DNA of 29,724 bases from M55B167 sp046482825 (GTDB lineage Bacteria > Verrucomicrobiota > Kiritimatiellia > RFP12 > UBA1067): contig JAWOEI010000106.1 of NCBI GenBank assembly GCA_046482825.1, positions 1 to 29,724 on the forward strand. The letters are read 5' to 3'. Below the pieces are notes generated by a model. That model was not told where the DNA came from, ran no database searches, and was given only the letters and a program-made list of their open reading frames with translations. The translations under genes and the position numbers were made by a program. The first letter of the stretch is position 1. Each line of letters begins with the position of its first letter. This document shows, one piece after another, positions 16,800-24,916 of this stretch.

Positions 16800-17123
16800 A
16801 TGATGAAAAATTTTATTCTGTTGAGAGCATTTCTATGCGCAATCGAACTTTCCGCAGCTGATAATCTGATCCGCAACGGGGATTTCAGTGAAGGCGGAAC
16901 GGGGTGACGCCTTGGTATGTCGGAGAGCATCAAAGCGACCGGAGGCCGGATGGGAGTAGAGAACGGCCGTTTGGTGATCGAAATCCCCGACTTGGAGAAG
17001 ATGGAATCTGCAGGCATTCTGATTATCCGTAAGGTAAACCTGCGGGAAAACACGGGATGGGGTCAATCGGGAAACGCACTTTCGCCACTGCATACTCACC
17101 CGGTTTTCCTGTGCCGTGAGTAA
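16800..17123 (+). pseudogene. Secreted carbohydrate-binding protein, nonsense-mutated and truncated
   Basis: Tandem ATGs at 16800 and 16803 open a signal peptide (KNFILLRAFLCAIELSAA), followed by DNLIRNGDFSEGGTG. This is the usual start of a CBM4/9-like or related jelly-roll domain in secreted glycosidases. Codon 36 is TGA (16905-16907), and the same frame continues with RLGMSESIKATGGRMGVE and RLVIEIPDLE. A Trp TGG at that position would fit the family, so a single G-to-A change is likely. The domain breaks off around 17060, before the frame ends next to the convergent SUMF1-domain gene. It follows the glycosidase fragment by about 110 bases, so the two were probably neighbours in a lost operon. 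Confidence 0.7.
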
Positions 17124-18257
17124 TCAGGTAGCGGGGTGAATAATACGTATAATACGGAAACCGAGACAGGAATCTTTAAAATCCGGCAAACTCCGGTCTC
17201 TGCCAGCTGAGCGGCACTTGCAAGCGGGTGAGTTCCAGGCTCCGCCCCTTATAACTCTGTAATGACCCGACGCGGGTCCCTGAGGATGACTGATATAGGA
17301 TAATGCCGAGTAGTCATCATACCAATCAGCACACCACTCCCATACGTTCCCTATCATGTCATAGAGGCCAAAGGCATTGGGCATTTTTTCTCCGGCGGGA
17401 TGTGTTGCGGCCCTGATATGGCGAAACTGTTTTTCGGGCCATTCTGACGAATCATAAAAATCCTCTTCATTTTGAACCCCTGAATTTCCGGCATACCAGG
17501 CAATCTTATCCAGTTCAGGTGCATTGTTGTGCCCATGAATACTGATACCGCCCGTATATAGAGGGGAATGTGTGCCAGCGCGGCATGCATACTCCCACTG
17601 GGCCTCAGTGAGGAGACGGTAGGTCATATTCGAGACTCCGGATTTCCGGCAGAGATTGTCGATGAAACTGTGAATATCCCGCCAGGAAATATTCTCAACC
17701 GGTGCGTTTCTGCCAGACTCTATGAAAGAAGACTTGTGCGTTCCCATGACTTTACGCCACTGACGCTGCGTAATTTCAAACTTGCTGCAGTAAAAAGGTT
17801 CATCAATGAAGACTTCATGACGGTTCTCGTCACTGTCACGACCCGGCTCATTACGAGATGACCCCATAATAAAACTGCCAGCCGGAACAAGCCGGAAACG
17901 GATTCCCGCAAAAGTATTTTCCACCTCCAGAGGGACATTGAAGTCCTGCAGGGCTTTCATCTGCCTGCGATACGCTCGTGATGAGCCCCTGGCCAAACCG
18001 GCAACGCTGATTTTTTCAGGGTCATCGACCTGCATCAGATCGTGGAAAAGCTGATGACTGATAGCGGACAGATTTCTGACGGCACGCTCTTCAGCAGCTC
18101 TGACGCTGCGCTGATTATATTGCCAAATGCCAAAAACAAGGGCGATAATCACAACAGCCCCGAAGGCAAAGTGCCGAATCAGACGGCCAGTAAACTTTTC
18201 TTTTTCAGGTGGTTCTCCACTTGTCTTTTTGAGAGCGACGTAATCATCTTCATACAT
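17124..18257 (-). CDS. Membrane-anchored SUMF1/FGE-fold protein
   Basis: A predicted 377-residue protein with a cytoplasmic N-terminus, one membrane helix at about 28-47, a short coiled region, and an FGE-sulfatase (SUMF1) domain at about 118-372. Typical motifs are AGSFIMGSS, PVENISWRDI, YRLLTEAQWEYACRAG, NAFGLYDMIGNVWEWCADWY and VIRGGAWNS. The region matching the active-site cysteines of true formylglycine-generating enzymes reads GGAWNSPACKCRSAGR and seems to lack the first cysteine. It is thus more likely a structural, binding or signalling SUMF1-fold protein than a sulfatase-activating enzyme. The start is taken as the ATG at 18257, 14 bases after the ftsW stop; a TTG two codons upstream is possible and no clear ribosome-binding site is seen. 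Being co-directional with ftsW, it appears to be the last gene of the dcw transcript. Confidence 0.82.
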   Translation of the reverse strand: MYEDDYVALKKTSGEPPEKEKFTGRLIRHFAFGAVVIIALVFGIWQYNQRSVRAAEERAVRNLSAISHQLFHDLMQVDDPEKISVAGLARGSSRAYRRQMKALQDFNVPLEVENTFAGIRFRLVPAGSFIMGSSRNEPGRDSDENRHEVFIDEPFYCSKFEITQRQWRKVMGTHKSSFIESGRNAPVENISWRDIHSFIDNLCRKSGVSNMTYRLLTEAQWEYACRAGTHSPLYTGGISIHGHNNAPELDKIAWYAGNSGVQNEEDFYDSSEWPEKQFRHIRAATHPAGEKMPNAFGLYDMIGNVWEWCADWYDDYSALSYISHPQGPASGHYRVIRGGAWNSPACKCRSAGRDRSLPDFKDSCLGFRIIRIIHPAT

Positions 18258-18271
18258 TGGCAAATACCATA

Positions 18272-19489
18272 TTAAATTTTCACCACAGAGTTTTTCACAA
18301 TCTTGCGGGGTGCTGAGGAAGATGCAGCCACATTCAGCAGAAAGCCTATGGCGATCATAATGGAAAAAACAGATGTTCCTCCATAGCTGAAAAACGGCAG
18401 GGCTATACCTTTAGTCGGAGCTAGTCCGGTGACAACAGCAAGGTTGAACATTGCGGGAAAAACAACCATTACAGTGAACCCCACAGCGAGATAAGCACCG
18501 AACCAATCCTGGTTATCAGCGGCTCTGTGACTGATAATCACTCCGCATATCAGAATGACGCAAAAAAGAAACACAACTGCCAGCGAAAAAAACAGGCCAA
18601 ATTCCTCCGCACCGATGGGAAAGATAAAATCCGTATGAGATTCGGGCAGATAACGTAATTTTTCAAGAGAATTAGTGTAACCGACACCTTCAAGGCCACC
18701 GCTTTGTATTGCATGCAGCGAAGCTCTCAGGTGATCCCCCTGCTGCAGGGTACCCGCACCAATATCGATATGGGTAAGATACTGAAACCACGCTTTTATA
18801 CGTTCAAGACGGTTTCCGCTTTTAACCCAGATTAATGCGGCGAGGCCGGCAATGCCAAGCATGCCGAGAGGCACCAGATATGCCAGTCTTACGCCGGCAA
18901 CAAGCATCAGAGTAAGTGCCAGAAATGCAACAACCATAGTGGCACCGAGATCCACCTGGCAAAGAATCAGAACTGTGAAGGGTGCGAGCAGCAGCAGGGA
19001 AAAAACCAAACCGTATTTGAATGTACGGCTTTTAACACCTATCCTGTCCAGCCACACGGACATCGCGATAATAACAGCGATTTTGGCAAACTCACTGGGT
19101 TGGAACCTAAATACAACAAAATCAAGCCAACGTCGGCTGCCGTTGATTTTAAGTCCGATTCCCGGCACATAAACCAGCACCAGAGCCAACAGGACAAAAC
19201 AGAAAAACAACAGAGTAAGCAGCGGCACCTGATATAGGGTGAGTCTGCCTAAACGCAGATTGAGACAGTTCGTTTTAAACAGGGAATAATCAAAGTTCCA
19301 GGTTATGGAACCCAGGATCAGACCCAGGACAACCCAAACTATCTGCTTGATGATGATTTCGTGAGGGTTGTCATACAGCCGGACAGACTGTGCCGTGCTG
19401 GCGGAGGAAAGAGTTATCAGCCCGGCTGTCAAAAGCAAGCCGGAAGTCATCAGCAAGACAGATTCAACTGATCTACTGTTACGCTTCAT
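18272..19489 (-). CDS. ftsW: FtsW/RodA-family peptidoglycan glycosyltransferase (SEDS)
   Basis: A 405-residue multi-spanning inner-membrane protein that polymerises lipid II into glycan strands at the septum, partnered with the FtsI transpeptidase encoded in the same cluster. SEDS hallmarks are GSRRWLDFVVFRFQPSEFAKIA, SHTDFIFPIGAEEFG (loop containing the essential Asp) and GIALPFFSYGGTS. About nine or ten hydrophobic segments are visible. Placement after murD and with ftsI favours FtsW over RodA. It starts 30 bases after the LysM lipoprotein gene. Unlike the classical order, it is not followed by murG and murC. Confidence 0.93.
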   Translation of the reverse strand: MKRNSRSVESVLLMTSGLLLTAGLITLSSASTAQSVRLYDNPHEIIIKQIVWVVLGLILGSITWNFDYSLFKTNCLNLRLGRLTLYQVPLLTLLFFCFVLLALVLVYVPGIGLKINGSRRWLDFVVFRFQPSEFAKIAVIIAMSVWLDRIGVKSRTFKYGLVFSLLLLAPFTVLILCQVDLGATMVVAFLALTLMLVAGVRLAYLVPLGMLGIAGLAALIWVKSGNRLERIKAWFQYLTHIDIGAGTLQQGDHLRASLHAIQSGGLEGVGYTNSLEKLRYLPESHTDFIFPIGAEEFGLFFSLAVVFLFCVILICGVIISHRAADNQDWFGAYLAVGFTVMVVFPAMFNLAVVTGLAPTKGIALPFFSYGGTSVFSIMIAIGFLLNVAASSSAPRKIVKNSVVKI

Positions 19490-19519
19490 TGCTCACCTAA
19501 AACGCCGGGCTGAGCCAAT

Positions 19520-20500
19520 TTATTTGACGCTTGGAATTTTAAGAACTGTGCCTGGTTCCAGTTCAATGGAATTCAGGTTATTAAGAGCTGATATCTCTTT
19601 GGGGGAAACACCCCAGCGTATTGCCACGGCATACACATCCTCTCCTTCTTTAACCGTATAAGTCTGGAGATTGGCTTTTTCGGCAGTTGCTTCCTCTTCA
19701 TCAGCTTCCTCCCCGACTTTCTCAGTCTCTTCTTTTTCCGGAGCAGGGGCAGCCTGCACAGGTTTTGTTTCAACGGGCTTCTTTTTTTCGACGGCAGGCG
19801 GCGGAGAGGGTTTTTTGCTTTTTTCTGCAGTCTTTTTCCCGGCAGAACTTTTTGCCGCCACAGGCAGTTTGAGTTTCTGACCGATCAGAATACGATCAGA
19901 TTTCAGATTGTTCACCGCTCTTAGTGCCGAGGTCTTGATGCCGTGCTTATAGGCTATAACAGAAAGCGAATCGCCCTTTTTCACAATATAGGTTTTTGTC
20001 GGACCGTCGTAAGAGGACTCCGAGACTTCAGGGGCAGTGATTTTTGCCGGTGTTGAACGTTTCACAGATTTTTTTGTTTTTTTGCTGACAGGACGACTCT
20101 TACTCAGATTAACCTGTCCCGGAAGTTGAATAACCTGACCTATACGAAGGCGTTTAGGATTGACACCCGGATTCACAGCAAGAATATCCTGCCAACGCAG
20201 ATAATAGCGATACGCTATGGCGGAAATGGTATCACCCTTCTTAATGGTATAGGGAGTTGTTAACGGTTCAGCTGGCACCACAGTCTCCGGGGGGGGCGGA
20301 GTAACGGTCTGCACCGGCTCGGGCGTAACTGAAGTTGCATCATCGTCTATAACTTCAACAGGTCCCAGATCACTGCCGGGAATAACCGCGGTTTCATCGG
20401 AATCGGAACTGCCTCGCATCAGACCGCAACCCTGAAACAGAAGGCAGCCCGCCAGCAGATTAACGCTCAAAAACATGCGTATTGTGTGATACTTCATCAT
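19520..20500 (-). CDS. LysM-repeat lipoprotein
   Basis: A 326-residue predicted lipoprotein. The signal peptide ends in the lipobox LFQGC, so Cys25 would be lipidated. Three LysM domains bind peptidoglycan: about 82-126 (YTIKKGDTISAIAYRYYLRW), about 170-213 (YIVKKGDSLSVIAYKHGIKT) and about 280-326 (YTVKEGEDVYAVAIRWGVSP). Lys/Pro/Glu-rich, probably disordered linkers join them. No catalytic domain (amidase, M23 or NlpC) is present, so it is a wall-binding or scaffold protein rather than a hydrolase. The ATG at 20500 follows GAGGAGAAAGAG. It lies between murD and ftsW, where no such gene is usual, which suggests a division-linked role. An eight-base C run (20289-20296) in the Pro-rich linker is a possible slippage site. 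Confidence 0.85.
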   Translation of the reverse strand: MMKYHTIRMFLSVNLLAGCLLFQGCGLMRGSSDSDETAVIPGSDLGPVEVIDDDATSVTPEPVQTVTPPPPETVVPAEPLTTPYTIKKGDTISAIAYRYYLRWQDILAVNPGVNPKRLRIGQVIQLPGQVNLSKSRPVSKKTKKSVKRSTPAKITAPEVSESSYDGPTKTYIVKKGDSLSVIAYKHGIKTSALRAVNNLKSDRILIGQKLKLPVAAKSSAGKKTAEKSKKPSPPPAVEKKKPVETKPVQAAPAPEKEETEKVGEEADEEEATAEKANLQTYTVKEGEDVYAVAIRWGVSPKEISALNNLNSIELEPGTVLKIPSVK

Positions 20501-20539
20501 TTCTCTTTCTCCTCTGTTAACTCCGGGGGGGAACTATTT

Positions 20540-21880
20540 TTAATCCGCAACCTCGCGAACCAGATCCTTAAAATGTTCTCCCCTTTCGCAATAATTTGAA
20601 AATTGGTCAAAACTTGCTGTCCCCGGTGACAGCAGAACAGTTTCCCCCGTTCCGGCATCACCGACAGCAATTCTTACGGCCCTCTCAAGGGTACCGCACT
20701 GCATGCACAAAACTTTATCAGACCAGGCCCGATACATCTGCTCGCAACAGTCACCTATAAGATATACTTTTTTCACACCTTGTGTCAGTAATTCTTTTGG
20801 GTTTTCGCTTACTTTTTCTTTAAGAATCCCTCCTGCAATCAAACGGATCGGTGTTTTGATCATTTTTACAGCGGCAAAAAGGGCTGTCAGGGTTGTGGCC
20901 TTGGAATCATTGACAAAGATCACTCCTTTGCGGCTGGTGAAAAACTCTTCCATTCTGTGTTCGAGGGGCACAAATTCGCGCAGCCCCTTTTCAATCTGCG
21001 GAACTGTCAATCCGGCTTCGGTCAACGCCCCGCATGCCGCGGCTGCGGAGGGCCCAAACACAGGGTTATCGAACCAGCTGCTTTCAAGGGATATACTGAT
21101 TCCGACTCCATTCACACGTCCCCGGACACAGCCTTCCGACCAGTACCAGGGGCAGGCGGGTGCCGAACCGAAGCGGACAAGTTCGACCTGATGCGGAAAA
21201 TCATCGTTCACAATAACGTTTTCATGGACAAGTGCGAGGGATGCCGGAGACATCTCGGCGAAAATTTTCATTTTCAGAGCCTGGTAAGTTTGCATATTAC
21301 CGTGTCGATTCAGGTGATCCGGCTGCACATTGAGCAGAACCGCGATATCCGGGCGGAAATTCCCTGTATTTTCCATCTGGAACGAACTGACCTCAGTAAC
21401 AGCCCACTGCAGATTCTGCTGCCGCAGTGCGAATCGGGAAAGAGGGATGCCGTAGTTACCGGCCGGAGACGCAGTTCCGCCAGCGAGGGAAATCGTATCT
21501 GCGCAGAATTTAACAATGGAGCTTTTTCCTTTGCTGCCTGTCACTGCCAGAATTTTTCCTTTCCAGAAACGGGCACCGAGTTCAAGCTCGGAGATAATCC
21601 CGACGCCCCTGCGCTGACACTCTAATATCCACGGATGGTCAGGAGCGAAGGCAGGGCTGGCGACACAGAGATCAAAATTTTCTTCGGGCAGAAATTCCGT
21701 TCCTGCGGCAATTCGGCCGCCTGCAGAAAGGATATGCCTGAATTTATCAGCCAGTTCCTGCATATTTCCTTCATCCGCAATCGTCACCCGGCAGCCGTGT
21801 TCTGACAGAAGCAGAGCAGCAGCCTCACCACTGACTCCTCCACCCAGAACAAGAGCTTTAATATCTTCATGTATTTCCAT
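20540..21880 (-). CDS. murD: UDP-N-acetylmuramoyl-L-alanine:D-glutamate ligase
   Basis: A 446-residue cytoplasmic ATP-dependent ligase adding D-Glu to UDP-MurNAc-L-Ala. The N-terminal Rossmann-like domain starts ALVLGGGVSGEAAALLL. The ATP site is AVTGSKGKSSIVKF near residue 115, a Lys/Ser variant of the usual GTNGKST. TEVSSFQMENTGNFRPDIAVLLN, PDHLNRHG and VNDSKATTLTA are MurD signatures. Length is normal for the family. AAGGGAATA precedes the ATG. It follows murF directly after a 66-base gap that contains no trace of mraY. Confidence 0.93.
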   Translation of the reverse strand: MEIHEDIKALVLGGGVSGEAAALLLSEHGCRVTIADEGNMQELADKFRHILSAGGRIAAGTEFLPEENFDLCVASPAFAPDHPWILECQRRGVGIISELELGARFWKGKILAVTGSKGKSSIVKFCADTISLAGGTASPAGNYGIPLSRFALRQQNLQWAVTEVSSFQMENTGNFRPDIAVLLNVQPDHLNRHGNMQTYQALKMKIFAEMSPASLALVHENVIVNDDFPHQVELVRFGSAPACPWYWSEGCVRGRVNGVGISISLESSWFDNPVFGPSAAAACGALTEAGLTVPQIEKGLREFVPLEHRMEEFFTSRKGVIFVNDSKATTLTALFAAVKMIKTPIRLIAGGILKEKVSENPKELLTQGVKKVYLIGDCCEQMYRAWSDKVLCMQCGTLERAVRIAVGDAGTGETVLLSPGTASFDQFSNYCERGEHFKDLVREVAD

Positions 21881-21946
21881 TATTCCCTTCTATCTCTTTT
21901 CTGCCGGGCATACGGGGCGCGCCTCTTGTTGTCTGACACATCTTTT

Positions 21947-23362
21947 TCACAATTCACCTTTCAGTTCCTCTATGATTTTCTCCAGTTTCATCCCTCTTGA
22001 TGCTTTGAGCAGAAGCGTATCATTTGGCAGAACTGATTTTTTCAAGGCCTTCCCGGCTGCGGATGCATCTTTAAAATGCATTATTCTGTCTTGCGGAAAA
22101 CCTTTGGCAACAGCACCGTCTGATATGTATTCTGATGAGAGCGGGCCGACAGCGCAAAGCAGATGGGGGGCGGACGCAGCGACGACGGCACCCACATTGC
22201 GATGCAGTTCGGGAGCGGAATCCCCGAGTTCCAGCATATCCCCGAGTACAACGATCTTACGTCCTTCAGTTGTCATATTCATAAAGAGTTTTAATACAGC
22301 ATCAACGCTTTCCGGGTTGGCATTATAGGCGTCATTGATAAGCTCAACACCTTTTTCGCACTCGATCCGCTGCCAGCGCATGGCGGGCAAGGTGACTTTT
22401 TCAAGAGCGGACGCCGCATCAAGGCAGGACACACCGGCAATTCCGGCCAGGGCGAATGCAAGCAACAGGTTATCCGCATTGTATATGCCGGGAAGCCCAC
22501 TACGCAACTCTGTACACTCCCGGGTGCAAAGTCTTGTCACACGGATATGTCCGTTCATTTCATTCAGAACAAAACCATAAAAATCGGCATCCTTATTACG
22601 CGTTGAAACCGTGAAAACGGGTACAGACGACATTTGTTTCAGAGTGGAAAAGCCGTTTGTCTCCATACTGATAAAAGCGCATCCTTCCGGCGGAATCGAA
22701 GCAAGCATAGCGCCCTTTTCGCGAACAATGGCATCTCTGGAACCGAAGTTCTCAATATGGGCTGAGCCCACACTGGTAATTATTCCGAAATCGGGTTGCA
22801 GAACATCAGCCAGCACAGAAATCTCCCCCGGATGGTTTGTGCCCAGCTCAAAAACACCGAAGTCGCAGTCACGGGGCATGGAAAGCAAACTGAGCGGAAG
22901 GCCGACGTCATTGTTCATATTGCCTTCTGTGCGGCAGACCTTCCTTCCCCGCGACGCCAGCAAAGCGGCAGTGATCTCCTTTGTGGTTGTTTTACCCGAG
23001 CTGCCTGTAACGCCGATTATTTTTGCGGAATTTAATTTACGCCAGGCACGGGCCGCTTCAAGCAGGGCGGAGCGGGTGTTTTTCACCTGAATCAGGGGAG
23101 AAGCATTCAGTTGATCGGGAATATGCCAGCTGTCATTGACAAGCGCACCGGACGCCCCGGCAGCCAGGGCATCCGGAACAAAATCGTGTCCGTCAAAATT
23201 TTCACCGCGCAGAGCCACGTAAAGCATACCGGGCTTCAACTTACGCGTATCCTGGGTGACACCGCGGAAAGTTCCGGGCATATTACGCATAACACCGTCA
23301 ATCCATCCGCTGAAATCGGCTGAATCAAAAGCAACGGGTTTTTTATCAGTATCTTTCTGCAT
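21947..23362 (-). CDS. murF: UDP-N-acetylmuramoyl-tripeptide:D-alanyl-D-alanine ligase
   Basis: A 471-residue cytoplasmic ligase adding D-Ala-D-Ala to the UDP-MurNAc tripeptide. Visible motifs are the N-terminal substrate domain (DTRKLKPGMLYVALRGENFDGHDF), the ATP site GVTGSSGKTTTKEIT, FELGTNHPGEI, NDAYNANPESVDAVL and GDMLELGDSAPELH, all typical of MurF. The start is the ATG at 23362, which begins the conserved protein and overlaps the murE 3' end by 17 bases. The frame stays open to 23500 but that part lies within murE and does not look like MurF. Tight overlap implies coupled translation with murE. Confidence 0.93.
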   Translation of the reverse strand: MQKDTDKKPVAFDSADFSGWIDGVMRNMPGTFRGVTQDTRKLKPGMLYVALRGENFDGHDFVPDALAAGASGALVNDSWHIPDQLNASPLIQVKNTRSALLEAARAWRKLNSAKIIGVTGSSGKTTTKEITAALLASRGRKVCRTEGNMNNDVGLPLSLLSMPRDCDFGVFELGTNHPGEISVLADVLQPDFGIITSVGSAHIENFGSRDAIVREKGAMLASIPPEGCAFISMETNGFSTLKQMSSVPVFTVSTRNKDADFYGFVLNEMNGHIRVTRLCTRECTELRSGLPGIYNADNLLLAFALAGIAGVSCLDAASALEKVTLPAMRWQRIECEKGVELINDAYNANPESVDAVLKLFMNMTTEGRKIVVLGDMLELGDSAPELHRNVGAVVAASAPHLLCAVGPLSSEYISDGAVAKGFPQDRIMHFKDASAAGKALKKSVLPNDTLLLKASRGMKLEKIIEELKGEL

Positions 23363-24872
23363 TTCTTTCTGTTGGCTGAGCAGGCTTCCGGCTTTCGGAC
23401 ACCTGTAGCAGTGCTGCTTCCTCCTTGAGCACCGCGCGATCATCAAACGGAACGGAACGACCGGCGGATTCCTGAAAACATTCATGCCCTTTTCCCGCAA
23501 CTAGAAGAACATCACCGTCAGCTGCCATTTTAAGTGCTTTTCTGATGGCCTCGCGACGGTCCTCGCACACCGAGACATTCGGCTGTCCGCTGACACCGCT
23601 CATGATTTCGCTGATGATTTTCATCGGTTCTTCGCTGCGCGGATTATCAGATGTCACCACTGAGATGTCGGCGAGTTCCGCACAGGTTTTACCCATCAAA
23701 GGCCGCTTTGAGATGTCGCGGTCGCCGCCACACCCGAACACAACGATCAGTTTTCCTTCAGTAATCTCGCGCAGGGTGGAAAGCACATTATTCAAGGCAT
23801 CATCGGTATGGGCATAATCAACAAACGCGGAAATCCTTTTCCCGGGAAGCGACACACGCTCAAGGCGGCCCCATCTGGGACATACGGACTCCACTGTTTG
23901 TGCGATCTTCCGCCAGCTGACCCCGGCAGCGGCGGCGAGGGCGGAGGCACACATAATATTGAGCACATTGTAGCGTCCGGCCAGAGATGTGCTTATCTTA
24001 AGATTGTCCGCACCGCAACCGTTCAGAACAAAGTCGCTATTAAGCGCGGAAGCTGTCAGGGAGGAAGCACGCAGATGCGCATTATCATTAAAACCGGCGG
24101 TAATACATGTCAAAGGCAGTTTTTCAATTTCACGGGCCATTTTTCTACCGTAATCGCCATCTATACAACATACCGCCGGTGCGCCGGGATTTAACGCCGC
24201 CATCTGCTTGAACATAAGCAGCTTGGCCTCAAAATATTCATCCATGGTGCGGTGGTAGTCAAGGTGATCTCTTGAAAGATTAGTAAAAGCGCCGCCGGCA
24301 AAAGGAATACCGGCGCCCCTGCTCTGGCACAAGGCATGTGAAGAGCTTTCCATAACAACTGAATCACAACCGGCTCCAAGCATATCGGCAAGGAGTTCCT
24401 GCAACATGCAGGCATCCGGGGTTGTACGGACAGCCGGAATTTCTCTCCCGGGGTATTCAATGCTGACAGTGGAAAAAAGGCCTGTGTTACGGCCTGAACC
24501 TGTCAGAATTTCGCGCAGTAGCCAGGCAGTGGTTGTTTTCCCGTTTGTACCGGTTACAGAATATACATCCATTTTACGCGAAGGATAACCGTTAACCGCA
24601 GAGGCAATCAGGGCAAGTGCCCAGCGCACATCCGTCACCTGCACAGCCGGCCCCCTGACAAAGCGGGGAGAATTTTCCGTTATCACTCCCGCCGCACCGC
24701 GTTCCAGGGCGGAATCAACATATTTTGCTCCGTCCTCTTTCCAGCCGGGAACTGCGGCAAAAAGATATCCCGGACGAATCCGTCGGGAATCACAGCTTAT
24801 TCCCGAAAATCTGATTGCGGTATTACCTGTAACAATCAGCGGGGCTAACATATCTATCTCTTCAAACTTCAT
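23346..24872 (-). CDS. murE: UDP-N-acetylmuramoyl-L-alanyl-D-glutamate:meso-diaminopimelate ligase
   Basis: A 508-residue cytoplasmic ligase adding the third stem residue. The substrate domain begins SGISCDSRRIRPGYLFAAVPG. The ATP site is VTGTNGKTTTAWLL near residue 105, followed by VMESSSHALCQSRG, FTNLSRDHLDYH and VFGCGGDRDISKRPLMG. VVTSDNPRSEEP carries the DNPR motif that selects meso-diaminopimelate rather than lysine, so a Dap-type wall is expected. I chose the ATG at 24872 because the family-like sequence starts there. An ATG at 24917 overlapping the ftsI stop (TGATG) would add 15 residues and remains possible. Confidence 0.93.
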   Translation of the reverse strand: MKFEEIDMLAPLIVTGNTAIRFSGISCDSRRIRPGYLFAAVPGWKEDGAKYVDSALERGAAGVITENSPRFVRGPAVQVTDVRWALALIASAVNGYPSRKMDVYSVTGTNGKTTTAWLLREILTGSGRNTGLFSTVSIEYPGREIPAVRTTPDACMLQELLADMLGAGCDSVVMESSSHALCQSRGAGIPFAGGAFTNLSRDHLDYHRTMDEYFEAKLLMFKQMAALNPGAPAVCCIDGDYGRKMAREIEKLPLTCITAGFNDNAHLRASSLTASALNSDFVLNGCGADNLKISTSLAGRYNVLNIMCASALAAAAGVSWRKIAQTVESVCPRWGRLERVSLPGKRISAFVDYAHTDDALNNVLSTLREITEGKLIVVFGCGGDRDISKRPLMGKTCAELADISVVTSDNPRSEEPMKIISEIMSGVSGQPNVSVCEDRREAIRKALKMAADGDVLLVAGKGHECFQESAGRSVPFDDRAVLKEEAALLQVSESRKPAQPTERNAERY

Positions 24873-24916
24873 ATTATCAGATCCATCATACAGGGGCAGA
24901 CATACTGGAAAAAGCA

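Noticed and set aside
16800..17123. TGA read as Trp or selenocysteine (recoding)
   Set aside because: Intact genes here (ftsI, the SUMF1-domain gene) end in TGA and use TGG for Trp, and no SECIS-like hairpin follows the codon. Nonsense mutation is simpler.
23363..23500. Longer MurF N-terminus from an upstream start
   Set aside because: The extra 46 residues lie inside murE in another frame and do not resemble MurF. The ATG at 23362 fits the family.
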